This document shows positions 52,573 through 60,028 of a stretch of DNA of 64,000 nt, in pieces. A program made the position numbers and the translations under genes. Source of the DNA: Pseudobdellovibrionaceae bacterium (GTDB lineage: Bacteria; Bdellovibrionota; Bdellovibrionia; Bdellovibrionales; JAMPXM01); NCBI GenBank assembly GCA_947462815.1, contig CANHQR010000008.1, forward strand, positions 1 to 64,000, written 5' to 3'. The notes under the pieces are model-generated. The model was not told the DNA's origin, did no database searches, and was given only the letters and a program-made list of their open reading frames with translations. How positions within the stretch are numbered: position 1 is the first letter of the stretch; the number at the start of each line of letters is the position of its first letter.

Positions 52573-53492
52573 TGATCATCTATACGCTTCGCCGACTTCT
52601 GTCCGCTTTGCCGGTACTCTTAGGAGTCTCCGCACTCAGCTTTAGTTTGCTGGCTTTCGTTCCTGGCGATCCCGTCGACATCATGCTGGGTGATCAAGCG
52701 GCGACGGCGGACAAGGATGCTTTACGACGCGAGCTCGGCTTGGATCGACCCTTCACCGAACGACTCGCGGGCTTTTACTCCGGTCTCGCTCGACTCGATC
52801 TGGGAAGATCTCTGCAGTCGCGACGTCCGGTGAGCGAAGAAATTCTCGAGCGCGTTCCCGCGACCATCGAACTCACGATGGGCGCCATGTTCCTTGCCCT
52901 GAGTATCGGCATTCCCTTTGGTGTATTGGCCGCGGTTCGCCGCAACACTTGGGTCGAAAAGTTAGCGCTCGGATACGGACTTGTTGGGATGTCGACGCCG
53001 GGGTTCTGGTTGGGACCCATGTTGATATTGGGTTTCGCGATCCAGCTGGATTGGTTGCCCGTAAGTGAACGCGGCGGACTCGAACATCTCGTACTACCCA
53101 GTCTGACTTTGGCGCTTGGGCTTTCCGCCATTCTCACACAAGTCACACGGGCTTCGATGATTGAAGTCGTGCGCGAAGATTACGTGAACGTCGCTCGCGC
53201 CAAAGGCCTGCGACCTTTCAAGATTTGGTTTAAGCACGCGCTGGCCAACGCGATGATGCCGATCATCACGATCATAGGTCTGCAGTTTGGCGCCTTGCTG
53301 ACGGGAACGGTCATCGTCGAGACCATCTTCGACTGGCCGGGCGTGGGAACCTTGTTGTTCCAGGCCATTCAGCAACGCAACTATCCTCTCGTCCAAGGTT
53401 GCGTATTGTTGATTGCGACCACCTACGTCGTCGTCAATTTGATCACGGATCTCGCCTACGCCGCCGCTAACCCCAAAGTGAGGCTGGGATGA
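52572..53492 (+). CDS. Peptide ABC transporter permease, DppB type
   Basis: A 306-residue inner-membrane permease of the dipeptide/oligopeptide type: IIYTLRRLLSALPVLLGVSALSFSLLAFVPGDPVDIMLG at the start, six helices, and the EAA-like loop VREDYVNVARAKGLRPFKIWFKHALANAMMPIITIIG with the closing ETIFDWPGVGTLLFQAIQQRNYPLVQG. It pairs with the next gene. The transporter should move peptides, or by context murein peptides, into the cytoplasm. No ATPase or binding-protein gene is next to it; those parts must come from elsewhere, or the transporter is fed by the secreted protein encoded just upstream. Confidence 0.92.
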   Translation: MIIYTLRRLLSALPVLLGVSALSFSLLAFVPGDPVDIMLGDQAATADKDALRRELGLDRPFTERLAGFYSGLARLDLGRSLQSRRPVSEEILERVPATIELTMGAMFLALSIGIPFGVLAAVRRNTWVEKLALGYGLVGMSTPGFWLGPMLILGFAIQLDWLPVSERGGLEHLVLPSLTLALGLSAILTQVTRASMIEVVREDYVNVARAKGLRPFKIWFKHALANAMMPIITIIGLQFGALLTGTVIVETIFDWPGVGTLLFQAIQQRNYPLVQGCVLLIATTYVVVNLITDLAYAAANPKVRLG

Positions 53493-54301
53493 AGAAGCTT
53501 AAGCCAAAGTTTTATTTAGGCTGCTTGCTGATTGCCCTCACGACCTTTTTGGCAGTGTTTGCACCGCAGATTGCGCAACAAGATCCGACGGCCATGGATC
53601 TTTCCAAGCGTCATGAAGCTCCTTCCAGCGAAAACTGGATGGGTCGCGACCAAAACGGCGCAGATGTTTTTGCCCAAGTCGCACACGGTGCTCGCGTCAG
53701 TTTGCGGGTGGCCTTCACCGTCGTGCTCTTGAGTGCGGCGATCGGTCTGCTCATCGGCAGCGTGGCCGGCTACATGGGCGGCTGGACGGATAACCTCATC
53801 ATGCGTTTTCTCGACATGTTCTATGCGTTTCCCGGTTTTCTTTTGGCGCTTTCGCTGGTGGCGGTACTCGGTCCCTCGATCGGCAACCTCATCTTCGCTA
53901 TGTGCATCACCGGCTGGACGGGCTACGCTCGACTGGTCCGCGGCGAAGTTCTGCATCTTAAGAATCGAGAGTATGTCACGGGCGCGTTCGCGGCGGGAGC
54001 AGGTCCACTGCGAATTCTCACTCGCCATATTTGGCCGAACCTACTCGGGATTCTCGTCGTTCAGATGACTTTCGGCATGTCGGGAACCATCATCACCGAG
54101 TCCGGACTCTCCTTCCTGGGTCTCGGAGCGCCGCCAACTGTACCGACCTGGGGACAATTGCTGAACTCTGGACGACGTATTCTCGTCGAGGCTCCACATG
54201 TGAGTTTGTTCCCGGGCCTCGCGATCCTTGTGCTTGTATTGGGATTCAATCTTGTCGGCGACGGCCTGCGAGACTGGCTCAACCCCCGCTCCGCCAATTG
54301 A
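53489..54301 (+). CDS. Peptide ABC transporter permease, DppC type
   Basis: The second permease of the pair, 270 residues, with the DppC-type start (APQIAQQDPTAMDLSKRHEAPSSENWMGRDQNGADVFAQVAHGARVSL), the EAA loop LKNREYVTGAFAAGAGPLRILTRHIWPNLLG and SGLSFLGLGAPPTVPTWGQLLNSGR. It overlaps the DppB-type gene by four bases (ATGA). Its position before nagZ and near amgK-murU suggests uptake of cell-wall peptides or muropeptides. No ABC ATPase is present in the cluster. Confidence 0.92.
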   Translation: MKKLKPKFYLGCLLIALTTFLAVFAPQIAQQDPTAMDLSKRHEAPSSENWMGRDQNGADVFAQVAHGARVSLRVAFTVVLLSAAIGLLIGSVAGYMGGWTDNLIMRFLDMFYAFPGFLLALSLVAVLGPSIGNLIFAMCITGWTGYARLVRGEVLHLKNREYVTGAFAAGAGPLRILTRHIWPNLLGILVVQMTFGMSGTIITESGLSFLGLGAPPTVPTWGQLLNSGRRILVEAPHVSLFPGLAILVLVLGFNLVGDGLRDWLNPRSAN

Positions 54302-54323
54302 AAAGCTACGACTGAGGTGATGC

Positions 54324-55463
54324 GTGAGAGAAAAAATCGGCCAGTGTATGATCATCGGTATCAACGGCAGCTCGTTGACCGCCGAAGAGACGGACTTCAT
54401 CGCGCGCGAAAATATTGGCGGTGTTATCCTGATGAAGCGCAACTTCAGCACCCCGGAAGAACTCCACGAACTGACACGCGAGATCCAGAGTATCCATCGC
54501 CGCCAAGCCGATCGAGCGCCTCTCTTTATTGGTGTGGACCAAGAGGGGGGACGCGTCGCTCGTTTTCGTTCGCCTTTCACCGAGTGGCCGCCGCTCGCGG
54601 CACTTGGCAAACTGCAATCTCCCACACTGGCCTTTAATGCGAGCTATCGCTTGGGTCTGGAACTTGTCGCGTTTGGAGTGAATCTGGATTTTGCTCCCTG
54701 CTTGGATATTCTCACCAATCCAGCCAATACCGTCATCGGCGATCGGGCGCTGAGTTCGGATATGGAAACCGTTAGCAAATTGGGGAGCGCCTGCGTGCGC
54801 GGATTTATGAAGTCCGGGGTTGTGCCCGTCGGCAAGCACTTCCCTGGCCATGGCAATACCTTGCTCGATAGCCACGAGGACTTACCTGTCGAGACTCGCG
54901 TCTGGGCGGATCTCGAAGCGCGAGAGCTGGAGCCTTTCAAACGCGCGATCAAAGCGCGGCTACCCATGATTCTCTCCGCTCATGTGAAATTCACTGATGT
55001 CGATGCGGAACTCCCCGCCTCACTGTCGTCAAAATGGCTCAAGGATATTCTCCGCGGTAAACTTCGCTGGCGCGGAGTAACCGTCAGCGACGATCTCGAC
55101 ATGAAGGCTCTTACGAAGCATTTCACCAAAGCTGAGATCGCCGAAAGGGCTTTTGCTGCGGGCAACGACATACTCTTGTATTGCAATGAACCAGACTCGC
55201 ATCAGATCGCTCTCGATGCTGTGGAAAAAGCTGTGCGCGACAAGCGAATCCCGCTGGCCGATTTGATGGCCGCGCATCAGCGCATCCTTGAGCTTAAGCG
55301 CGATCATGAGATCGTGGCCTCCCCAAAGTCCCTCGCCGAGGCGACCGAGCTCATGGGGCACGAGCTTCACCAGAGGCTCTCGCAAGCCATCCGCGCAGGC
55401 CAAGTCCCCGCCGACTTGCTGGAGGCCGCTGGCCCGCCGAAGTCAGAACCACCGTCGGCTTGA
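54324..55463 (+). CDS. nagZ: Beta-N-acetylglucosaminidase NagZ-like (GH3)
   Basis: The GH3 family protein has IGVDQEGGRVARFRSPFTEWPP, NLDFAPCLDI, and the NagZ signature VGKHFPGHGNTLLDSHEDLPV, where the His in the flexible loop acts as acid/base, and VTVSDDLDMKAL with the nucleophile Asp. NagZ removes GlcNAc from GlcNAc-anhydroMurNAc peptides in the cytoplasm during cell-wall recycling. It has no signal peptide. At 379 residues it is about 40 longer than E. coli NagZ, because of a C-terminal tail. The GTG start at 54324 follows GAGGTG. It lies 22 bases after the second permease and completes a peptide uptake/wall recycling group with amgK-murU about 9 kb upstream. Confidence 0.9.
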   Translation: MREKIGQCMIIGINGSSLTAEETDFIARENIGGVILMKRNFSTPEELHELTREIQSIHRRQADRAPLFIGVDQEGGRVARFRSPFTEWPPLAALGKLQSPTLAFNASYRLGLELVAFGVNLDFAPCLDILTNPANTVIGDRALSSDMETVSKLGSACVRGFMKSGVVPVGKHFPGHGNTLLDSHEDLPVETRVWADLEARELEPFKRAIKARLPMILSAHVKFTDVDAELPASLSSKWLKDILRGKLRWRGVTVSDDLDMKALTKHFTKAEIAERAFAAGNDILLYCNEPDSHQIALDAVEKAVRDKRIPLADLMAAHQRILELKRDHEIVASPKSLAEATELMGHELHQRLSQAIRAGQVPADLLEAAGPPKSEPPSA

Positions 55464-55655
55464 GGCCTCCTTCATCGAGACGACCTGGACTCAAGAGCCT
55501 GAGATGCCAATTCTCGCCTCTCTTGGGGGCGCCACGTGAAATTTTCACGCGATGGAGTCGCCCAGGGCTCCGGCGTGCGGTGCGCGCGAGGGAACGCAAA
55601 TTGCCCCTCGTTCTGCGTTTGGGCCGAGAGCCCGTCGTGAAACGAGGTAGGGACT
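55464..55655. other. Gap between nagZ and the TonB-like gene
   Basis: The gap contains a perfect palindrome, CGTGAAA-T-TTTCACG (55535-55549), which could be an operator or weak terminator for nagZ. No gene is seen; the TonB-like ATG follows GAGGTAGGGACT. Confidence 0.45.
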
Positions 55656-57161
55656 ATGTCTTCAAAATCAGATCAGTCTCATCGAATCGAAAATCGAGCG
55701 AACTCCGGGCGACAGGACGCTTCGCCGTCTGCTTGGCGCCGACGAGAGAAAGATCGCCGTGCTGGATTTATCGGTCTGAGTATTCTCGTGCACGGCATGA
55801 TGGCCACGTTGATTCTGATTTACGGCCAAAAGATACTGCAGATTGGTGGCGGAGGCCAAGACGGCTCGAGCCATGAAGAGTTCGGTCAAAGTGGAGTGAG
55901 CGCAGGACTCGTTTCACCCTCAAGTACACCGAGTACAATTGCAGATTCGGGCGCAGATTCGGGCGCAGATTCGGGCGCAGATTCGGGCGCAGATTCGGGC
56001 GCAGATTCGGGACTCGAAATCGTACAGCTCGCGGATGCATCGTCTTCCGTCGCGCCAGCATCCGAGCTCCGAAATTCAGCGACTTCAACCCTAACGGCAT
56101 CGACAAGTCCGAATGAACCTCAAGATGGTGTTGTTGTTCCACAGACTCCGATCTCGGAATCGCCACCTGCGCCCACCGAAACCAAAGCCGCACCCCTCAT
56201 CAAATCTCCCATCGCCGCCGCGGTGAACCCCAAGATCCCAAAGTCAGCGCCTCAGGAATCGGCGAAGCCCAAAGCTCCAGTTCAAACTCAAGCCCAGGCC
56301 CAGCCTGCACCAAAGCCGATTGAGCTCAACACTTCCGAGAGTGATGTGCCCACTGAGATGGTCACCGAAGAGCCACCTCAGCTGATGGCCAGTCCTCCTG
56401 ATGTGACCGACGAAACCGAGCCGGAGTCGCGGTCCGAAGCGGAATCGAAACCGAACCTCGTCGCCGCGGCCATAGCTGCAGATCCAGAGGTCGCTGAAGA
56501 GAGGCCCGTCGACAGACCCGTCGACGACGAAGACGAGCGCGAGGCGCCCCGCGCCCAGCTCCTCCCGCCACAAGAGCCGCCACAAGAGATCGAAAAGCAA
56601 ATCGAACCTGAAACCGAAAGTTCGCAGGCGCAGATCCGTGCAGCTCCCGTGACCAGCGAAACGACGGAGGCTTCGAGCGAAACCTCTGACGCGAGCTCCA
56701 CCCAGGCTTCATCCACTTCGAGTGAAACGAAAAGCTCGACAACTCCAGGAATCGGCCTCGGCAATGAAACCGCATCCCAAGGACAAGGCGGCGGCGGTGA
56801 TCCCCGCGGGCTCAAAGGTCCCGTCACAGGAGCCGTTGGTGTGCAAATTCGCGATGCGAGTGAGCTCGCCGCGCTTCCCGGCAATCCCAAACCGAGTTAC
56901 CCCGCACAAGATCGACTGCGAAAATACGAGGGCAAAGCCGTCCTCGTTGGTCGCGTTGGTGCGGATGGAAGAATGTCGCAGGTTTTAGTCGAGCGCAGCT
57001 CGGGATCAGCCGCGATGGATGCCTCGGCCATGGAGGCCTTCAGGCGCTGGCGCTATCGCCCAGGTCAGCAAAGTTGGGCGAGACAGCCCTTCCAATTCCG
57101 ATTGATTGGCGATGCCACCGAGATTCCGGCGCGACTCGGTCAAAACTCTTCGCACCGCTGA
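55656..57161 (+). CDS. TonB-like energy-transducing protein
   Basis: The 501-residue protein has a cytoplasmic N-terminus, one transmembrane helix (FIGLSILVHGMMATLILIYG, with the conserved His as in TonB), a long Pro/Ser/Glu-rich periplasmic linker of about 330 residues and a C-terminal TonB domain (NPKPSYPAQDRLRKYEGKAVLVGRVGADGRMSQVLVERSSG...MEAFRRWRYRPG). It would carry proton-motive energy to outer-membrane receptors. The linker contains six copies of a 12-bp repeat coding ADSG. No exbB/exbD gene is adjacent. The linker is long enough to span a thick periplasm. A terminator follows at 57221. Confidence 0.85.
   Translation: MSSKSDQSHRIENRANSGRQDASPSAWRRREKDRRAGFIGLSILVHGMMATLILIYGQKILQIGGGGQDGSSHEEFGQSGVSAGLVSPSSTPSTIADSGADSGADSGADSGADSGADSGLEIVQLADASSSVAPASELRNSATSTLTASTSPNEPQDGVVVPQTPISESPPAPTETKAAPLIKSPIAAAVNPKIPKSAPQESAKPKAPVQTQAQAQPAPKPIELNTSESDVPTEMVTEEPPQLMASPPDVTDETEPESRSEAESKPNLVAAAIAADPEVAEERPVDRPVDDEDEREAPRAQLLPPQEPPQEIEKQIEPETESSQAQIRAAPVTSETTEASSETSDASSTQASSTSSETKSSTTPGIGLGNETASQGQGGGGDPRGLKGPVTGAVGVQIRDASELAALPGNPKPSYPAQDRLRKYEGKAVLVGRVGADGRMSQVLVERSSGSAAMDASAMEAFRRWRYRPGQQSWARQPFQFRLIGDATEIPARLGQNSSHR
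55941..56012 (+). repeat. 12-bp tandem repeat, six copies, coding (ADSG)6
   Basis: GCAGATTCGGGC is repeated six times in frame in the TonB-like linker, the last copy with one changed base. Near-identical copies point to recent slippage; in-frame changes would alter linker length without breaking the gene. Confidence 0.92.
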
Positions 57162-57220
57162 TCCCCCCCCATGACTTCGCCAACTCGGAACATCTCCGGA
57201 GACTGATTTCAGAAATGAAA

Positions 57221-57248
57221 AACGCCACTCGACCGGAGTGGCGTTTCG
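57221..57248 (+). terminator. Hairpin terminator after TonB-like gene
   Basis: AACGCCACTC, loop GACCG, GAGTGGCGTT makes a perfect 10-bp stem followed by TTTCGTG. It lies 60 bases after the TonB-like stop; the run of A before it could let it serve the opposite strand as well. Confidence 0.7.
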
Positions 57249-57259
57249 TGAGTCAGTAG

Positions 57260-57324
57260 TTTTTTGCGCCCGTTTCTTGCGCCCGTTTTTTGCGCCCGTT
57301 TTTTGGGCCCGTTTTTTGGGCCCG
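57260..57324. repeat. 13-bp tandem repeat of T-run and GC block
   Basis: Five head-to-tail copies of TTTTTTGCGCCCG, the second with one change and the last two reading TTTTTTGGGCCCG. It lies between convergent genes, just after the TonB-like terminator. GGGCCC is self-complementary, so copies can pair with each other. Confidence 0.85.
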
Positions 57325-57381
57325 CTTTTCTACGCCAGGCGCTTTTTCAGCTATGGATCAAAGCGATCGACGTCTCGAGGA

Positions 57382-57510
57382 TCAGTCGCCGAACAACTTC
57401 TTGGCCGACTTCGTCGAACCTTTAGTTCGTCGAGCCGCTTTGGCTTTTTTGCCTTGAGTGACTTTTTTGCGACGACGACGCTTCTCAGTACGCATTGTTT
57501 TGGATGCCAT
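57382..57510 (-). CDS. Small, highly basic protein, 42 residues (not in ORF track)
   Basis: An ATG at 57510, seven bases after AGGGAG, opens MASKTMRTEKRRRRKKVTQG and continues KKAKAARRTKGSTKSAKKLFGD to a TGA. Nearly half of the residues are Lys or Arg, with scattered Ser/Thr/Ala, and the strong ribosome-binding site argues that it is translated. It is too short for the supplied track. Possible roles are a nucleoid-associated or ribosome-associated protein, comparable in kind (not in sequence) to small ribosomal proteins such as bTHX. I do not recognise a family. The tandem repeat lies downstream. Confidence 0.7.
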   Translation of the reverse strand: MASKTMRTEKRRRRKKVTQGKKAKAARRTKGSTKSAKKLFGD

Positions 57511-57554
57511 GCTTCAACTCCCTGATTCGCAGATGCTTTTCGCCCTTGGGGGTA

Positions 57555-58472
57555 TCAAAGCGGTAACCACAAGTCAAATGTGTGCCGCGAAGATGCCCCA
57601 GACCGCGTATCTTGCTCATAAGCGTAACCAAAGCTCAAGCGTGGACCGATAAAACCGAGCCCCACCGTGACCCAATTCTCGTCCATGGACTCGATTCGAG
57701 CCGTTCCCAGGCGGAAAGCGAACTCTTTGCGAAAGAAGCTTTCCATGCCCAAACGGAAATCCAATTTCTGATTGGGGTTCCACTTTTGAGCCTTCAAAAC
57801 GTCGGCGCGAACTCGCAAGAGCTCATGCAACTGACCCTGAAGACCGAAGCCCAGCACGGGACGCAGGCGGGCCTCGGTCGCTACGCTATCGGCCGAGGCC
57901 GCGAGATCTCGCGCGACAAAACCCACACCCCAATTCTCATTAAAGGGGAGGATCAAACCGAAGCTTCCCGTATCTTGAGTCAAAGTCCCCTGCGCGTCCC
58001 GATGGATGAGGCGACGTCCTGTCAGACCAATTCCCAACATCACGCGACCTTGCGGACCGAAGGGCGGCAAAAAACCCGCGAGCGAGAACTGGATGTCGTC
58101 TTGAGTGCTCGAGATCGCACCAGGCCCTGCGCGCAAAGCCTCACGTCGAACATAGCTGAGAGCTCCGGCCGCGAGATGATCGGGTCCGCCGTCTGAGAGC
58201 ACCAAACTGAAATCTCGATGTGACCCGCGGCTAGCGTGGGAGATCTGCTGGTGGCCGATCCCGACGTAGTAAGCCTGAATATGAGAAAGCGTTGCAGGAT
58301 TCAGAAACGAGCTCTCTGAGCCATCCACTGCAGCAATCCCGGCACCACCCATCGCGGCGGCGACCGGACCCATGCGATAGGGCTCGGAGGCTTCGGCGCG
58401 ATCGCCAAGGTCGGCAAGTTGCAACCCGCTCCAGAAACCCATCAGCATCAGAATTTTCGCCGTGATTCGCAT
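57555..58472 (-). CDS. Outer-membrane beta-barrel protein (PorV/FadL-like)
   Basis: After a signal peptide (ILMLMGFWSGLQLADLGDRAEA), the mature protein starts with YRMGPVAAAMGGAGIAAVDGSESSFLNPATLSH, the signature seen at the start of PorV/UPF0164 and FadL-related barrels. Alternating amphipathic strands follow (RVMLGIGLTGRRLIH; SFGLILPFNENWGVGFVARDL; FAFRLGTARIESMDENWVTVGLGFIGPRLSFGYAYE) and it ends in a hydrophobic C-terminal strand FDLWLPL. It should form a small barrel in the outer membrane. Specific transport role unknown. It precedes the 42-residue basic gene on the same strand. Confidence 0.75.
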   Translation of the reverse strand: MRITAKILMLMGFWSGLQLADLGDRAEASEPYRMGPVAAAMGGAGIAAVDGSESSFLNPATLSHIQAYYVGIGHQQISHASRGSHRDFSLVLSDGGPDHLAAGALSYVRREALRAGPGAISSTQDDIQFSLAGFLPPFGPQGRVMLGIGLTGRRLIHRDAQGTLTQDTGSFGLILPFNENWGVGFVARDLAASADSVATEARLRPVLGFGLQGQLHELLRVRADVLKAQKWNPNQKLDFRLGMESFFRKEFAFRLGTARIESMDENWVTVGLGFIGPRLSFGYAYEQDTRSGASSRHTFDLWLPL

Positions 58473-58544
58473 GCGCTTCAGGCTAATGCGACTGCAGCCC
58501 CGAATGCAATGGCCGGCCGAGGAAGTCTTGTGGGCCTTTGGAGA

Positions 58545-59795
58545 TTACGGCACGTAGCAAATCGTCGCAAACTCGACGCAACGATTCGTTTGCCCCGCCA
58601 CGGCACACTCGGTGGTGATGTTGTAGTTCACGCCGCCGCCCTCTGAGTTCGCGCCGGCGTAACAGGACTCACCCTTCTTTGACACAATACACTTGTTGAC
58701 CATGTCCACGTACCAATCCTCGACACGGAGAATGTGTCGCACGCGAGAAAGCTCGTCGGTTGGATTCTCGGGATCGCCGGCCATGGCACAGGTGATGCGC
58801 CCCGCCTTCACATCCGAAGCGCGAACGATTTTGAATCGCAAGGCCGAGGGGCAGGTCCACGACTGTGTCGCCGTCTGCCCTTGGCGAAGGCTGCGCTCGG
58901 AAACGCTGTTGAGAATGGCTGAGGGACGCGATGTGTGAGGCGAGCCCCCATCAGTGGGTTGCGAGAAGGTCAGATTAAAACCCCGTCCAAAGACCGACTG
59001 CTCGGGCTTTTCCAAAGACTTGTTGTCGACATCTTTGGGACTGCGAGCCAGCGTATCAGTCGAGCCACCCGTGCCACCGACATTTCCTTGGCTGTTAAAC
59101 TTTTGCGAGTAAGTGATCGTCAGCATGGCGTTGCGATTCATCTGCTCGCGTCGCATTGAATCCGTCGTTCCGTAAGCGTCACTGAAGTGCAACGAGCCTT
59201 CGAAACGGGAACCAAACACCGAGCCATTGCGAAGGTAACGGAGCGAGGTGCTCGGATCTGCCTTCACCATCAACTCGGCGAGATCGACCGTGCCGAGCTG
59301 CTCGAAGATATTGACGTAGTCTTCACCGTGCGTCGGTGTCGCACTTCTCGCATACATCGACTGCAGGTTCGCAGTTCGTCGAAACCCGAACTGCACATGC
59401 GTTTCGTTGTTGGCTCGACTAGCGACCATCAACGAAGCCAACTTCTCCACCGTCTTCGCCCGGTTGGCATTACGGAACTCATCCGTCAAACGCAGACCGC
59501 CTTTTCGGTAAGCACCGAGGCGGTAGCTGAAAAAGGCACTGGTGTCGAAGCTCCCTGGCGACATTCCCGAACACGACATGTAACCAATGTGATCCACGGT
59601 CGCATCGTAGGCAAAATCGAGCTTGGCGGCTTCGAGAGAGAGCTGATCACCCGACTCAGGGGGAACGGGGCTTGTACAGCCGCCGAGGGGGAGTACCGAA
59701 AGACTCGCACCTAGCGCCAAAGCGCTCGACTTCGTCAAAGCCCTTGCGACGACGCCTTTCGACGCACGCATGACGTCTCTCAAATCGAAGCGCAT
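58545..59795 (-). CDS. Lipoprotein with C-terminal Cys cluster
   Basis: The protein has a basic n-region, signal helix and lipobox (SVLPLGGC), then about 370 residues without a known domain. Strand-rich stretches (NETHVQFGFRRTANLQSMYARS; RNAMLTITYSQKFN) alternate with polar loops. The C-terminal part has seven Cys, e.g. QSWTCPSALRF, ITCAMAG, NKCIVSKKGESCYAG, TTECAVAGQTNRCVEFATICYVP, probably forming disulphides. GGGGGG lies just before the ATG. A -10-like TAAGAT with TG extension lies about 20 bases upstream without a good -35; site H lies further up, so an activator may be needed. Family not recognised. Confidence 0.75.
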   Translation of the reverse strand: MRFDLRDVMRASKGVVARALTKSSALALGASLSVLPLGGCTSPVPPESGDQLSLEAAKLDFAYDATVDHIGYMSCSGMSPGSFDTSAFFSYRLGAYRKGGLRLTDEFRNANRAKTVEKLASLMVASRANNETHVQFGFRRTANLQSMYARSATPTHGEDYVNIFEQLGTVDLAELMVKADPSTSLRYLRNGSVFGSRFEGSLHFSDAYGTTDSMRREQMNRNAMLTITYSQKFNSQGNVGGTGGSTDTLARSPKDVDNKSLEKPEQSVFGRGFNLTFSQPTDGGSPHTSRPSAILNSVSERSLRQGQTATQSWTCPSALRFKIVRASDVKAGRITCAMAGDPENPTDELSRVRHILRVEDWYVDMVNKCIVSKKGESCYAGANSEGGGVNYNITTECAVAGQTNRCVEFATICYVP

Positions 59796-59812
59796 AGGCC
59801 CCCCATGAAGCT

Positions 59813-60028
59813 CTATCTTAGCATGTGCTCAAGGAAAAAATCGAAACCCACCTCGATCATCGTATCGCTTTGAGACGAAACTCCACCGAGGACGCGGCCG
59901 TTGAGGCCCTGGATCATGCCGAGGCCGCGCTCCCAGGTCACGGGCGACCTCGACCTCACCAGAAGCGCCGTCCCAACTTCGCGGCGAGGCTCCCCTTTTT
60001 TTACGAGCTTTGCTTCACTGCTGGTCAT
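59813..60028 (-). CDS. Possible small ORF antisense to the galU leader
   Basis: A 71-codon minus-strand frame (MTSSEAKLVKKGEPRREVGT...DTMIEVGFDFFLEHML) starts at ATG 60028, sharing the palindromic CATG with the galU start. Its composition is protein-like, and it fills the gap between galU and the lipoprotein gene. There is no strong ribosome-binding site. If real, it contains site H, which would then be intragenic. Family unknown. Confidence 0.3.
   Translation of the reverse strand: MTSSEAKLVKKGEPRREVGTALLVRSRSPVTWERGLGMIQGLNGRVLGGVSSQSDTMIEVGFDFFLEHMLR
59862..59878. promoter_or_regulatory. Degenerate motif copy (site H)
   Basis: Read on the minus strand, CGTCTCAAAGCGATACG matches site E (CGTCTCAAAGCGACACA) at 15 of 17 positions and the consensus palindrome at six and four of seven. 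It lies about 67 bases before the lipoprotein ATG (minus) and 150 before galU (plus). Confidence 0.4.

Noticed and set aside
57260-57324. CRISPR-like array
   Set aside because: Units are 13 bp with no spacers; it is a simple tandem repeat.
59901-60026. Upstream start of galU given by the ORF track
   Set aside because: The added 42 residues are unlike any GalU; the family start fits ATG 60027.
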